64,000 nucleotides of DNA from Metapseudomonas boanensis (GCF_018704125.1 NZ_JAGTIS010000002.1:682001-746000), one strand, 5' to 3'; positions 40,127-50,387 are shown, counted from the first letter of the stretch. Translations and numbers: made by a program. Notes: generated by a model from the letters alone, not told the origin.

Positions 40127-40984
40127 TCAGTGAGCCTTGAGCAGCTCGCTGTAGCCTTCGCGGTAACTCGGGTAATGCGGCACCCAGCCCAAGGCCCGGG
40201 CCCGCGCGTTGCTGCAGCGCTTGCTGCCGGAGCGGCGCACAGTGGACTCCTCAGCCCAGCCGCTGACTCCCAACTGCTCACGCAGCCAGCCCACGACTTC
40301 ATGAAGCGGCGCGGGCTCGTCATCGACACCCAGGTAGCAGTCGGCCAAGGCCTCGCCACTGGCATCGGCCTGCAGCAGGAACGCTACCAGCCCCGCTGCA
40401 TCCTCGGCATGGATGCGGTTGGCGTAGAGTGGCGGCTCGCTGACCACGCGGTAACCCATTTGCACCTGCTTGAGCAGCCACTCGCGCCCGGGGCCGTAGA
40501 TACCGGTCAGGCGTACTACGGTGGCCGGAATCCCGCTCTCCAGGGCCAACTGCTCTGCCTCGCGCATGATCCGGCCAGAAAAACGCCCAGCTTCGGCTGG
40601 CGAGTCTTCATCAATCCACTCGCCATCCTGCTGCCCATAGACGCCGCTACTGGAGACGAAGACCAGCCTGCGCGGACGTTGTCCACGCTGCGCCAGCCAG
40701 TCGAGCACATGGCGCAGGCCTTCGACGTAAGCGGCCCGATAGCCCGGCTCGTCTGACTGACCAGCCGCGGCGCAATACACCAGGTAATCCAGCTGGCCCG
40801 TCGGCCAGGCCGACGGACATTCAGCCTGCTGCAGATCGGCAGGTACGGGAAGGACACCGGCGGGCAGTGCGCCGACCTGGCGACGAAGGCCATGGACGGT
40901 CCAGCGGGCTTGCAGCATCTGGCGGGCAAGGCGGCCGCCAACATCGCCGCAACCGGCGATCAGTAAGGAGGCAGGGGCTGACAT
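40127..40984 (-). CDS. NAD-dependent epimerase/dehydratase family protein (extended SDR)
   Basis: From ATG 40984 the protein has 285 residues; GGAG lies nine bases upstream. The Rossmann motif is LLIAGCGDVGGRLARQ. The SDR active site reads VFVSSSGVYGQQDG, but the classical YxxxK is not obvious, so catalysis is uncertain; GRIMREAEQLAL replaces it. The form resembles YeeZ-like atypical SDRs. It heads a likely three-gene operon with the AraC and LysE genes. Substrate unknown. Confidence 0.8.
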   Translation of the reverse strand: MSAPASLLIAGCGDVGGRLARQMLQARWTVHGLRRQVGALPAGVLPVPADLQQAECPSAWPTGQLDYLVYCAAAGQSDEPGYRAAYVEGLRHVLDWLAQRGQRPRRLVFVSSSGVYGQQDGEWIDEDSPAEAGRFSGRIMREAEQLALESGIPATVVRLTGIYGPGREWLLKQVQMGYRVVSEPPLYANRIHAEDAAGLVAFLLQADASGEALADCYLGVDDEPAPLHEVVGWLREQLGVSGWAEESTVRRSGSKRCSNARARALGWVPHYPSYREGYSELLKAH

Positions 40985-41084
40985 TTCATGGGCTCCAACG
41001 GAAAACATCAGGATAGGGACAGGTCCGGCAATCGCCAACCGGCCCCGTCAGGGATTGGGACAAATCTCGATTGATATATTGTCG

Positions 41085-41125
41085 CCTTTACAAACAAGAA
41101 TTACTTGCAATAATGCACGGCCTTC
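41085..41125 (+). promoter_or_regulatory. Possible iron-regulated (Fur) promoter region of exbB
   Basis: An AT-rich stretch between the SDR gene and exbB contains CAAGAATTACTTG and then CAATAATG. It partly resembles a Fur box. exbB-exbD-tonB operons are normally Fur-repressed. The match is poor, so this is tentative. Confidence 0.25.
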
Positions 41126-41150
41126 AGTCCCGCCCCGCACTTACGGGGCG

Positions 41151-42161
41151 ATGAACGAAACCGCTTCCCTTCCTGCAGGTCCGGTCAGCATGAAACCAAC
41201 CGCCCCCACCGCACAACCCACCCTTGCCTCCCGCCTACACCGCGTGCTTACAGCGGTGATGCTCAGCCTGCTGCTCGCACCGGGCGCCAGCTTCGCGGAG
41301 GAACCGACCACCCCGACCGCGCCGCCCTCGGAAACCAGCGCGCCGGCAGCGCCCACCGGCGCGGTACAGGGCAGTGTTGCAGCCGATGGGGCAACGCCGA
41401 TTGCTCCCGCACTGCCCGGCGACCCGGTGGCTACCGGACAAGTTGGCATGGAAGAACTGACCCATGATCTCTCGCCCTGGGGCATGTACCAGAACGCCGA
41501 CATCGTGGTGAAGGCCGTGATGATCGGTCTGGCCCTGGCCTCCGTGCTGACCTGGACCGTCTGGATCGCCAAGAGCATCGAGCTGCTGGGCGCCAAGCGC
41601 CGTCTGCGCCATGAGCTGCTGACCCTGAAGGCGGCCCGCACCCTGAACGAAGCCGGTGACAAGGTCAGCGATGGCCCCTGCGTCTCGAAGCTGCTGGTCC
41701 AGGACGCCCAGGAGGAGCTCAAACTGTCGACCAATACCCGCGAGAAGGAAGGCATCAAGGAGCGGGTGAGCTTCCGCCTGGAACGCCTGGTCGCTGCCAG
41801 CGGCCGGCAGATGAGCCAGGGCACCGGCGTGCTCGCCACCATCGGTTCCACCGCTCCCTTCGTCGGCCTGTTCGGCACCGTCTGGGGCATCATGAACAGC
41901 TTCATCGGCATCGCCAAATCCCAGACCACCAACCTGGCCGTAGTCGCCCCCGGTATCGCCGAAGCCCTGCTGGCCACCGCCCTGGGCCTGGTTGCCGCGA
42001 TTCCGGCCGTGGTGATCTACAACGTCTTTGCGCGTTCGATCGCCGGCTACAAGGCCCAAGTGGCCGACGCCTCCGCCCAGGTCCTGCTGCTGGTCAGCCG
42101 CGACCTTGATCATCTGCCGGCCGAGCGCAGCCAGGCTCCACAAATGGTGAAAGTGGGCTGA
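41151..42161 (+). CDS. exbB: TonB-system proton channel protein ExbB
   Basis: From the ATG at about 41151 the protein has 336 residues; a second start (MKPTAP) lies 13 codons on. An N-terminal signal-like segment (LTAVMLSLLLAPGASFA) is followed by an Ala/Pro/Thr-rich periplasmic linker. Three membrane helices follow, with the MotA/TolQ/ExbB domain LATIGSTAPFVGLFGTVWGIMNSF and GIAEALLATALGLVAAIPAVVIYN. The long N-terminus is typical of P. putida-type ExbB. With ExbD it powers TonB-dependent iron-siderophore uptake. Confidence 0.93.
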   Translation: MNETASLPAGPVSMKPTAPTAQPTLASRLHRVLTAVMLSLLLAPGASFAEEPTTPTAPPSETSAPAAPTGAVQGSVAADGATPIAPALPGDPVATGQVGMEELTHDLSPWGMYQNADIVVKAVMIGLALASVLTWTVWIAKSIELLGAKRRLRHELLTLKAARTLNEAGDKVSDGPCVSKLLVQDAQEELKLSTNTREKEGIKERVSFRLERLVAASGRQMSQGTGVLATIGSTAPFVGLFGTVWGIMNSFIGIAKSQTTNLAVVAPGIAEALLATALGLVAAIPAVVIYNVFARSIAGYKAQVADASAQVLLLVSRDLDHLPAERSQAPQMVKVG

Positions 42162-42164
42162 GCC

Positions 42165-42586
<422 letters not shown>

Positions 42587-42590
<4 letters not shown>

Positions 42591-43324
42591 GTCAAACGAG
42601 ACGAAAGCTGTCGCGTTGGGGCGTCAGCCTGATCACCGTGCTCGGGCTGCATATCGCATTGGGTCTCTGGGCGCTTTACTGGCGGCCGCAGGCCCAGCCG
42701 GTCGAGCTGCCGCCAGCCGCCATGATGGTCGAACTGGAGCCGTTGCCAGCCCCGGCGCCAAAGCCCGCTCCTCCGCCCACGCCGCAGGTGCAGCCCGAGC
42801 CTGAGCCGCTACCGAAGCTGGTTGAAGCGCCCAAGCCGAAGATCGCCATCGCGCCCAAACCCAAGCCGAAACCGCAGCCGCCCACGCCCAAGCCGCCGGA
42901 GCCCAAGCCGGAGAAGCCGCGCGAAACCGAACCGGTCAAGGAAAGCGTTGCCGCTCCGACCACGCCGGCGCCCAGCGATGCCAAGCCGGCCGCTCCGCAA
43001 CAAGCCGCAGCGAGTGCGCCATCCGACGCCAAGCCGACCTGGCAAAGCAAGCTTCTCAGCCACCTGGCCCGCTACAAGCGCTACCCGGATGACGCACGCA
43101 GACGCGGCTTCGAGGGCGTAAACCGCCTGCGTTTCGTGATCGACGGCAATGGCAAGGTGCTGTCCTATTCGCTGGTCGGAAAGTCCGGAAGCGCCTCGCT
43201 GGACCGCGCCACGCTGGAGATGATACGCCGCGCCCAGCCTCTGCCACCGCCCCCGCGGGAGTTGCTCAACAACGGCACCCTGGAAGTGGTCGCACCCTTC
43301 GTCTACTCGCTCGACCGTCGCTGA
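42587..43324 (+). CDS. tonB: Energy transducer TonB
   Basis: The protein has 245 residues. One membrane helix (about 10-30) is followed by a long proline-rich segment of Lys-Pro and Glu-Pro repeats from about 45 to 135, which spans the periplasm. The C-terminal TonB domain reads RYPDDARRRGFEGVNRLRFV and ends FVYSLDRR. It couples ExbBD to outer membrane receptors. ATG overlaps the exbD stop as ATGA. Confidence 0.95.
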
Positions 43325-43408
43325 TCGAACGCCTGCACCCGGAGGGGCAGGCGCTTGGTTCCATTGACTGCAGCCGCTATGCTTGCCGCACCTCAATGGA
43401 ATTCTGCT

Positions 43409-44347
43409 ATGACCCTCACCGAACTGCGCTACATCGTCACCCTTGCCCAGGAACAGCATTTCGGGCGTGCCGCCGAACGCTGCCATGTGAGCCAGCCGAC
43501 CTTGTCCGTCGGGGTGAAGAAGCTTGAAGACGAGCTCGGTGTCCTCATCTTCGAGCGCAGCAAGAGCGCAGTTCGCCTGACGCCGGTCGGAGAGGGCATC
43601 GTGACCCAGGCCCAGAAAGTGCTGGAGCAGGCCCAGGGCATCCGCGAAATGGCCCAGGCCGGCAAAAACCAGCTGGCCGCCCCGCTCAAGGTCGGCGCCA
43701 TCTATACCGTCGGCCCCTACCTGTTCCCGCATCTGATCCCGCAGCTGCACCGGGTTGCCCCGCAGATGCCGCTGTACATCGAAGAGAACTTCACCCACGT
43801 CCTGCGCGACAAGCTGCGCACCGGTGAGCTGGACGCGATCATCATCGCCCTGCCCTTCGCCGAAGCCGACGTGCTGACCAAGCCCCTCTACGATGAGCCT
43901 TTCTACGTGCTGCTGCCCTTCGGCCATCCCTGGGCCGAGCGCGAGACCATCGACAGCGAGATGCTCAACGACAAGAGCCTGCTGCTGCTGGGCGAGGGTC
44001 ATTGCTTCCGCGACCAGGTGCTGGAAGCTTGTCCGAGCCTGCGCAAAGGCGGTGAAGACAGCGCCAAGCACACCACGGTCGAGTCCAGCTCGCTGGAGAC
44101 CATCCGCCACATGGTCGCCTCGGGCCTCGGCGTTTCCATCCTGCCGTTCTCGGCGGTGGACAGTCACCACTATGCCCCCGGCGTGATCGAGATTCGTCCG
44201 CTGACCCCGCCGGTGCCCTTCCGCACCGTCGCCATCGCCTGGCGCGCCAGCTTCCCGCGGCCACGCGCCATCGAAGTGCTCGCCGACTCCATCCGTCTTT
44301 GCTCGGTAGCCCGCCCGCAAACCCAGGGCGAACCTGAGCCCGCATGA
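43409..44347 (+). CDS. oxyR: Hydrogen-peroxide sensor and regulator OxyR
   Basis: From ATG 43409 the protein has 312 residues. It begins TLTELRYIVTLAQEQHFGRA, the LysR-type helix-turn-helix of OxyR. The redox cysteines are C199 and C208 in GEGHCFRDQVLEACPSL, exactly the E. coli spacing. Peroxide makes this disulphide and turns on antioxidant genes. It overlaps recG by four bases, as in P. aeruginosa, where oxyR and recG form an operon. Confidence 0.97.
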   Translation: MTLTELRYIVTLAQEQHFGRAAERCHVSQPTLSVGVKKLEDELGVLIFERSKSAVRLTPVGEGIVTQAQKVLEQAQGIREMAQAGKNQLAAPLKVGAIYTVGPYLFPHLIPQLHRVAPQMPLYIEENFTHVLRDKLRTGELDAIIIALPFAEADVLTKPLYDEPFYVLLPFGHPWAERETIDSEMLNDKSLLLLGEGHCFRDQVLEACPSLRKGGEDSAKHTTVESSSLETIRHMVASGLGVSILPFSAVDSHHYAPGVIEIRPLTPPVPFRTVAIAWRASFPRPRAIEVLADSIRLCSVARPQTQGEPEPA

Positions 44348-46419
44348 CCGAGCTGGCACAAGTCCCGGTCACAGCGCTCAAGGGGGTGGGTGCGGCCCTG
44401 GCGGAGAAACTTGCCAAGGTTGGCCTGGAGAACCTGCAAGACATCCTCTTCCATCTGCCGACGCGTTATCAGGACCGCACCCGCATCACGCCTATCGGCG
44501 CACTGCGCCCTGGCCAGGACGCAGTGGTCGAGGGCACCGTGGCCGGCGCGGACATCGTCATGGGACGGCGACGTAGCCTGCTGGTCCGCCTACAGGACGG
44601 TAGCGGCACCCTCAGCCTGCGTTTCTTTCACTTCAGCCAGGCGCAGAAGGAAGGCCTCAAGCGCGGCACCCAATTGCGCTGCTACGGCGAAGTCCGTCCC
44701 GGCGCTACAGGCCTTGAAATCTACCACCCGGAGTACCGCTCCCTCAGCGGCGACGAAGCCCCCCCGGTGGAACAGACCCTGACGCCGATCTACCCCACCA
44801 CCGAAGGCCTGACCCAACAACGCCTGCGCTCCCTCAGCCAGCTCGCCCTCGCGCGTCTCGGCCCGCACAGCCTGCCGGACTGGCTGCCGAAAGAGCTGGC
44901 CCGCGACTACCAGCTCGGCGCACTCGACGAAGCCATTCGCTACCTGCATCGACCACCGCCAGACGCCGACCTCGAGGAGCTCGCCGAAGGGCAGCACTGG
45001 GCCCAGCAGCGTCTGGCATTCGAGGAACTGCTGACTCATCAGCTTTCCCTGCAACGCCTGCGTGAAAGCCTGCGCGCCCAGCACGCACCGCAATTGCCAC
45101 CAGCACACAAGCTGCCGGCCCAGTACCTGGCCAACCTCGGCTTTGCGCCCACTGGCGCGCAGCAGCGGGTCGGCGCCGAGATCGCCTATGACCTGGCCCA
45201 GCAGGAACCGATGCTGCGTCTGGTCCAGGGTGACGTTGGCGCCGGCAAGACCGTGGTCGCCGCCCTGGCTGCACTCCAGGCCCTGGAAGCCGGCTATCAG
45301 GTGGCGCTGATGGCGCCCACGGAAATCCTCGCCGAACAGCACTACCTCAACTTTCAGCGCTGGCTGCAGCCGCTCGGACTCGAAGTCGCCTGGCTCGCCG
45401 GCAAGCTCAAGGGCAAGGCGCGTGCCGCCGCCCTCGAGCAGATCGCCGGCGGCGTGCCCATGGTCGTCGGTACCCATGCGCTGTTCCAGGACGAGGTGAA
45501 GTTCAAACGCCTCGCCCTGGTGATCATCGACGAGCAGCATCGCTTTGGCGTGCAACAGCGCCTGGCCCTGCGCCAGAAAGGCGTGGACGGGCGCCTCTGC
45601 CCGCACCAGCTGATCATGACCGCGACCCCCATCCCCCGGACCCTGGCGATGAGCGCCTACGCCGACCTGGATACCTCGATCCTCGACGAGCTGCCCCCCG
45701 GGCGGACGCCGGTCAATACCGTGCTGGTAGCCGACAGCCGCCGCATCGAAGTGATCGAGCGAGTGCGTGCCGCCTGCTACGAAGGGCGCCAGGCCTATTG
45801 GGTCTGTACGCTGATCGAGGAGTCCGAGGAGCTGACCTGCCAGGCCGCGGAAACCACTTTCGAGGAGCTCTCCTGCGCGCTGGGTGAGCTGCGCGTCGGC
45901 CTGATCCACGGTCGCATGAAGCCGGCCGAGAAGGCTGCTGTGATGGCCGAGTTCAAGCAAGGCGCGCTGCAACTGCTGGTGGCGACCACGGTGATTGAGG
46001 TGGGCGTCGACGTCCCCAATGCCAGCCTGATGATCATCGAAAACCCGGAACGCTTGGGCCTGGCCCAACTGCACCAGCTGCGCGGTCGTGTCGGCCGGGG
46101 CAGTGCGGCCAGCCACTGTGTGCTGCTGTATCACGCGCCGCTGTCGCAGCTGGGCCGTGAGCGCCTGGCGATCATGCGCGAAACCTGCGATGGCTTCGTG
46201 ATCGCCGAGAAGGACCTGGAGCTGCGCGGCCCCGGCGAGATGCTCGGTACCCGCCAGACCGGTCTACTGCAGTTCAAGGTGGCCGACCTGATGCGCGATG
46301 CCGCCCTGCTGCCCGCAGTACGTGACGCCGCCCAGGCGCTGCTGGCACATTGGCCCCAGCACGTCAGTCCGCTGCTTGAGCGCTGGCTACGCCATGGCCA
46401 GCAGTACGGACAAGTGTGA
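44344..46419 (+). CDS. recG: ATP-dependent DNA helicase RecG
   Basis: The protein has 691 residues. The N-terminal wedge domain includes LSLRFFHFSQAQK. Walker A is GDVGAGKT, the DEQH box is IIDEQHRFGVQQR, and the motif III region reads MTATPIPRTLAMSAYADLD. The C-terminal region includes RGRVGRGSAASHCVLLY. RecG remodels stalled replication forks. Its ATGA overlap with oxyR suggests coupling to oxidative-stress control. Confidence 0.97.
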   Translation: MTELAQVPVTALKGVGAALAEKLAKVGLENLQDILFHLPTRYQDRTRITPIGALRPGQDAVVEGTVAGADIVMGRRRSLLVRLQDGSGTLSLRFFHFSQAQKEGLKRGTQLRCYGEVRPGATGLEIYHPEYRSLSGDEAPPVEQTLTPIYPTTEGLTQQRLRSLSQLALARLGPHSLPDWLPKELARDYQLGALDEAIRYLHRPPPDADLEELAEGQHWAQQRLAFEELLTHQLSLQRLRESLRAQHAPQLPPAHKLPAQYLANLGFAPTGAQQRVGAEIAYDLAQQEPMLRLVQGDVGAGKTVVAALAALQALEAGYQVALMAPTEILAEQHYLNFQRWLQPLGLEVAWLAGKLKGKARAAALEQIAGGVPMVVGTHALFQDEVKFKRLALVIIDEQHRFGVQQRLALRQKGVDGRLCPHQLIMTATPIPRTLAMSAYADLDTSILDELPPGRTPVNTVLVADSRRIEVIERVRAACYEGRQAYWVCTLIEESEELTCQAAETTFEELSCALGELRVGLIHGRMKPAEKAAVMAEFKQGALQLLVATTVIEVGVDVPNASLMIIENPERLGLAQLHQLRGRVGRGSAASHCVLLYHAPLSQLGRERLAIMRETCDGFVIAEKDLELRGPGEMLGTRQTGLLQFKVADLMRDAALLPAVRDAAQALLAHWPQHVSPLLERWLRHGQQYGQV

Positions 46420-46510
46420 ATCAGATCACGGTGCACCCGTCGCCCGCGAACGCTGCCACCCTACCTGCTCGTTATACTCCCGGCAGAAAAATCTGACGCT
46501 GGATGCCGCC

Positions 46511-47914
46511 ATGACCGAAGTCGCACGAGTTCCCGACGATACACATCGCCCCCCAGCGGTGATCCTGCAGTTGCTCGATAAGCTTGGCCTGGCGTTCCAG
46601 ATTCGCATGGACCATCCGAGCCTGAGCGCCGCCCAGCGCGTCCAGGCAGTGCTGCTGGAGGACTCGGTGGGGGCGTTGCTGGTGCTCTATCCGCGCAGTC
46701 AGCTGCTTGACCTCAATCGCCTGGCCGAACTCACCGGGCGCAAGCTGTTCGCCGTCAAGCCCGAACGCCTGGAGCGGATGCTCGGCAAGCACAGCCTGGG
46801 CAGTCTCCCCGGCCTGCCGCCGCTGACCAGTTCGCCCTGCCTGTATGACGAACGCCTGCTGCAAGAGCCTCGGCTGCTGGTGGAGTCCGGCCAGCCGGGC
46901 GTTCTTCTGGAGCTGCACTGCGAGGCCTTCCGCAGCTTGCTGGGCAAGGCCAGCGCCGCGCGCTTCGGCGAGGTTGTGGCCAACATCCGGCCCAACCTGA
47001 ACCGCCCGAACGACGACCGTGCCGAGATTACCCAGGCCGTGCAGGTCTTCACCGCGCGCCGCATACAACAGCGACTGGAAGAAACCATCGAGATCCCACC
47101 GCTGCCGGAATCGGCCCAGAAGATCATCAAGCTGCGAGTCGACCCCAATGCCACAGTCGATGACATTACCGGCGTGGTGGAGACCGACCCGGCCCTCGCC
47201 GCGCAGGTGGTCAGTTGGGCCGCCTCCCCCTACTACGCAGCGCCGGGCAAGATTCGCTCGGTGGAGGACGCCATCGTCCGCGTACTAGGCTTCGATCTGG
47301 TCATCAACCTCGCGCTGGGCCTGGCCCTCGGCAAGACCCTCAGCCTGCCCAAGGACCAGCCACAACACACCACCCCGTATTGGCACCAGGCGATCTATAC
47401 CGCCGCAGTCATCGAGGGTCTGACTCGCGCCATGCCGCGAGCCCAGCGCCCCGAGGCGGGTCTCACTTACCTCGCCGGCCTACTGCACAACTTCGGCTAC
47501 CTTGTGCTCGCCCACGTATTCCCACCGCACTTCTCGCTGATCTGCCGCCATCTGGAGGTCAATCCGCACCTGCCCCATAGCTTCATCGAGCAGCACCTGT
47601 TGGGCATCACGCGCGAGCAGATCGGCAGCTGGCTGATGCGCCACTGGGACATGCCGGAAGAGCTATCCACTGCATTGCGCTTCCAGCATGACCCTGACTA
47701 CCAGGGCGACAACGCTGCCTACGCCAACCTGGTTTGCCTGGCTGTGCGCCTGCTGCGCAATCGGGGCATCGGTTCGGGGCCACAGGAGGAAATACCCGAA
47801 GACCTCTTTGAAGCCCTGGGCCTGAGCCGCGAGAAAGCCGAGGACGCCGTGAGCAAGGTCTTGCAGGCCGAGGTGGCATTGCGCGAACTAGCCCTGCAGT
47901 TCAACACGCACTGA
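46511..47914 (+). CDS. YbaK-like domain fused to HDOD domain
   Basis: From ATG 46511 the protein has 467 residues; the longer frame overlaps recG. Residues about 15-160 resemble the YbaK/ProX editing domain: DSVGALLVLYPRSQLLDLNRL, then GSLPGLPPLTSSPCLYDERLL and LLELHCEAFRSLL. Residues about 190-400 are an HDOD domain (IPPLPESAQKIIKLRVDPNAT, VVETDPALAAQVVSWA), a phosphodiesterase-like fold that usually lacks catalysis and acts in signalling. The combination is known in Pseudomonas, but the role is not. The binding site upstream is poor. Confidence 0.8.
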   Translation: MTEVARVPDDTHRPPAVILQLLDKLGLAFQIRMDHPSLSAAQRVQAVLLEDSVGALLVLYPRSQLLDLNRLAELTGRKLFAVKPERLERMLGKHSLGSLPGLPPLTSSPCLYDERLLQEPRLLVESGQPGVLLELHCEAFRSLLGKASAARFGEVVANIRPNLNRPNDDRAEITQAVQVFTARRIQQRLEETIEIPPLPESAQKIIKLRVDPNATVDDITGVVETDPALAAQVVSWAASPYYAAPGKIRSVEDAIVRVLGFDLVINLALGLALGKTLSLPKDQPQHTTPYWHQAIYTAAVIEGLTRAMPRAQRPEAGLTYLAGLLHNFGYLVLAHVFPPHFSLICRHLEVNPHLPHSFIEQHLLGITREQIGSWLMRHWDMPEELSTALRFQHDPDYQGDNAAYANLVCLAVRLLRNRGIGSGPQEEIPEDLFEALGLSREKAEDAVSKVLQAEVALRELALQFNTH

Positions 47915-47938
47915 CCCAAGGCGAAAATGAAAATGAAG

Positions 47939-47960
47939 AAGGGGCGCTGTGCGCCCCTTT
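47939..47960 (+). terminator. Intrinsic terminator after the HDOD gene
   Basis: GGGGCGC (47941-47947), loop TGT and GCGCCCC (47951-47957), preceded by AA and followed by TTT. Confidence 0.8.
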
Positions 47961-47963
47961 CCT

Positions 47964-47990
47964 GTTGGGCTTCGCTGTGCGAAGCACCAA
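47964..47990. repeat. Second copy of the REP-like 13-mer
   Basis: GTTGGGCTTCGCT (47964-47976) is identical to 247-259. It is followed by GTGCGAAGCACCAA, which can pair back on it imperfectly (CTTCG with CGAAG, TTGG with CCAA). It lies in the convergent gap between the HDOD gene and the SCP2-like gene. Confidence 0.5.
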
Positions 47991-48015
47991 TCTACCTGGC
48001 TACCTCTGAACGCGA

Positions 48016-48408
48016 TCAGGCTGCGCGCTTCTCGGTGGCCTTCTTCTTCGGCATCAGGTACTTGGTCAGGCCCTGGAACCAGATCACCAGCGCCGGGTTG
48101 CCCTGGATCTGGATGTCCTTGCTCTGGATACCCTGCATGAACGCCAACTGCTTGTTCTTCGCGCTCATGGTGGCGAAGCCGTAGGCGCCATCCTTGAAGC
48201 CAATGGCGAACGCGGGCTGGCTGGCCTGGCCGCGACGGCTATGCACGCGCTGGTCCTTGACGATGAAATGGCGAGCGATCTTGCCATCCAGGGTGTGCAA
48301 CTGGAACACCAGGTCCTTGCCGGCCAGCTGCTGCTGGAACTCGGCATTGTCACGGCTGGCCTTGGCCATCAGCCGACCCAGCATCCAGAGGAGAAAGCGG
48401 AATTTCAT
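48016..48408 (-). CDS. Small SCP2-like domain protein, conserved hypothetical
   Basis: From ATG 48408 the protein has 130 residues; GAGG lies eight bases upstream. The sequence FQLHTLDGKIARHFIVKD, then LAFMQGIQSKDIQIQGNPALV follows the pattern of the SCP2 sterol-carrier fold, a lipid-binding pocket. The N-terminus is amphipathic and basic (KFRFLLWMLGRLMAKA), and the C-terminus is lysine-rich. The function is unknown. Confidence 0.62.
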   Translation of the reverse strand: MKFRFLLWMLGRLMAKASRDNAEFQQQLAGKDLVFQLHTLDGKIARHFIVKDQRVHSRRGQASQPAFAIGFKDGAYGFATMSAKNKQLAFMQGIQSKDIQIQGNPALVIWFQGLTKYLMPKKKATEKRAA

Positions 48409-48508
48409 GCGCGCGGCCTCGAAGGGAATCACAAAGCGGCGCATTGTAGCGGTTTGCCGACGGGACTACAGCCAGCTAAAGGCGGGTGAGACGATACAGG
48501 GCAGGGCT

Positions 48509-48533
48509 GCCCGGAACCTCCCCGGTTCCGGGC
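48509..48533. terminator. Hairpin downstream of hupB
   Basis: A 10-bp perfect stem pairs 48509-48518 with 48524-48533 (GCCCGGAACC with GGTTCCGGGC). It lies just past the hupB stop. No T-run follows on the minus strand. Confidence 0.5.
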
Positions 48534-48542
48534 AATGGAGCC

Positions 48543-48815
48543 TTAGTTCACGGCTTCTTTCAGCGACTTGCCCGGCTTGAAGGCCACGGTGTTGCTGGCC
48601 TTGATTTTGACCGGTTGGCCGGTCTGCGGATTCTTGCCAGTGCGAGCACCGCGATGGCGTTGCAGGAAGGTGCCAAAGCCCACCAGGGTCACGCTGTCTT
48701 TACGGTTCAGCGCATTGGTGATTTCTTCGAGCACCGCGTTGAGTACCCGATTGGCCTGGTCCTTGGTGAGATCGGCCTTCTCGGCGATTGCAGCGGCGAG
48801 TTCCGGTTTACGCAT
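48543..48815 (-). CDS. hupB: DNA-binding protein HU-beta
   Basis: The protein has 90 residues: RKPELAAAIAEKADLTKDQAN, then the DNA-binding arm GFGTFLQRHRGARTGKNPQTGQPVKIKA. It is a small dimeric nucleoid protein. It is a single-gene unit. Confidence 0.96.
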   Translation of the reverse strand: MRKPELAAAIAEKADLTKDQANRVLNAVLEEITNALNRKDSVTLVGFGTFLQRHRGARTGKNPQTGQPVKIKASNTVAFKPGKSLKEAVN

Positions 48816-49002
48816 AAATGCCTCTTTGACGGTTTGTTGTTTTTGTGTCCGTGCTGTTCGTCCAGAACAGCGCCAAGGCGCCGCAACGGCTCTACGCTGC
48901 GGCAGACCACGGGGAGGATGGCATGCGATTGGGTACCGCGCCAGTCTTGCAGGAGGGTTTTCCCTACAAATTTAAGGACTACTCCGACAGAAGGACCGGC
49001 AT

Positions 49003-50151
49003 TTACGCCAAAAGTGGCGGTAGTTCCCGATTCAGCGCCAATTTCTCCTGCACGGCGGCCCCGGTCAGGGCGTAACCCAGCAGACGCCCGGCGGCGTCGC
49101 GGCAGAGGGCCTTGATGTCCGAGCCAGAGCCTTCCACCGTCCAGCTGCCGTCCAGGCCGCGAGGAGGTGGCGACACCACCAGCGGGCAGACCGGGGTCTT
49201 GACGGTTACCGGCATGGCGCCGTAGCTGACGGCCGTCGGTGTACCCGCGAGGGTCTGGGCCAGCGCGCGAGCACAGGCCATCAGCGGCATCACATAAAGC
49301 AGGTTGAGGCCGTCCACCTCGGCGCAGTCGCCCACAGCGTAGATGTTGGCGTGGGAAGTCTGCAGCTGTCGGTTCACCACCACCCCGCGATTCACCGCGA
49401 GTCCGGCCACAGCGGCCAGTTCTACGCGCGGCCGCAGGCCAACGGCAGACACCACCAGGTCACAGGGAATTCGCGTGCCGTCGGACAGATGAGCCTCAAG
49501 CTCGTCGCCCGCGTGATCGAGGCGGGTCAGCACCGGTCCCAGGTGGAAACGCGCACCGAGGCTTTCCAGGCCAGCTTGCACCGCTGCAGCCGCGGCCGGG
49601 TGCAACAGGCCCGGCATGACCTGCTCACAAGGCGCCACCAGTTCGACCTGCAAGCCGCCGAGGCTGAGATCGTTGGCGAACTCGCAGCCGATCAGCCCGG
49701 CGCCCAGGATCAACACGCGGCGCTTGCCGGCGGCCGCAGCGCGGAAGCGGGCGTAATCCTCCAGGTCGTTGATGGGAAAGACCGCGTCCTGGGCATTGCC
49801 CTCCACCGGCACACGAATGGTATCCGCGCCCCAGGCCAGCACCAGGTCGCGGTACTCCACAGCCTCTTCGCCAATCCACAGGCGCTTGTGGCCGGGATCG
49901 ATGCCAGTGATGCGTGTATGGGTACGCACCTCCGCCTTGAGTTGGTCGGCCATGGCCCCCGCCTCGGCCATGGCCAGGCCGTCGGCATCCTTGTTCTTGC
50001 CGAAACCGGTGGACAGCATCGGCTTGGAGTACGAGCGACCGTCATCGGCGCTGATCAGCAACAGCGGGGTCTCGCTGTCCAGCTTGCGGAATTCCTTGGC
50101 CAGGTTGTAGCCGGCCAGGCCGGTACCGACGATTACCACGGGTGCACTCAT
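49003..50151 (-). CDS. Rubredoxin:NAD(P)+ reductase
   Basis: From ATG 50151 the protein has 382 residues; AGGAG lies seven bases upstream. Two dinucleotide-binding motifs are visible: [20 protein letters not shown] for FAD and [17 protein letters not shown] for NAD(P)H. The FAD-site aspartate is in [10 protein letters not shown]. It transfers electrons from NADH to the two rubredoxins encoded just upstream on the same strand. In P. aeruginosa this set supports alkane hydroxylases and oxidative-stress defence. Confidence 0.93.
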   Translation of the reverse strand: MSAPVVIVGTGLAGYNLAKEFRKLDSETPLLLISADDGRSYSKPMLSTGFGKNKDADGLAMAEAGAMADQLKAEVRTHTRITGIDPGHKRLWIGEEAVEYRDLVLAWGADTIRVPVEGNAQDAVFPINDLEDYARFRAAAAGKRRVLILGAGLIGCEFANDLSLGGLQVELVAPCEQVMPGLLHPAAAAAVQAGLESLGARFHLGPVLTRLDHAGDELEAHLSDGTRIPCDLVVSAVGLRPRVELAAVAGLAVNRGVVVNRQLQTSHANIYAVGDCAEVDGLNLLYVMPLMACARALAQTLAGTPTAVSYGAMPVTVKTPVCPLVVSPPPRGLDGSWTVEGSGSDIKALCRDAAGRLLGYALTGAAVQEKLALNRELPPLLA

Positions 50152-50219
50152 CACTCACTCCTGCTCGGGCAAAAACGACGCGACGGCCCGAAGGCCGTCA
50201 CTTGAATGGGGCTGACGGC

Positions 50220-50387
50220 TCAGGCGATTTCGATCATCTCGAAGTCGATCTTGCCGACACCGCAATCGGGGCAGACCCAGTCCGGCGGGATATCCTCCCA
50301 GCGCGTGCCTGGGGCGATGCCCTCTTCAGGCAGACCTTCGGCTTCGTTGTAGATGAAGCCACAGACGATGCACTGCCACTTGCGCAT
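50220..50387 (-). CDS. rubA2: Rubredoxin (reductase-proximal)
   Basis: The protein has 55 residues: [17 protein letters not shown], then [17 protein letters not shown]. The two CxxCG knuckles bind one iron. Forty of 55 residues match the second rubredoxin upstream. It lies 68 bases upstream of the reductase gene. Confidence 0.93.
   Translation of the reverse strand: MRKWQCIVCGFIYNEAEGLPEEGIAPGTRWEDIPPDWVCPDCGVGKIDFEMIEIA

Noticed and set aside
42700-43060. Low-complexity Lys-Pro/Glu-Pro repeats as a tandem-repeat element
   Set aside because: They are the normal proline-rich periplasmic spacer of TonB.
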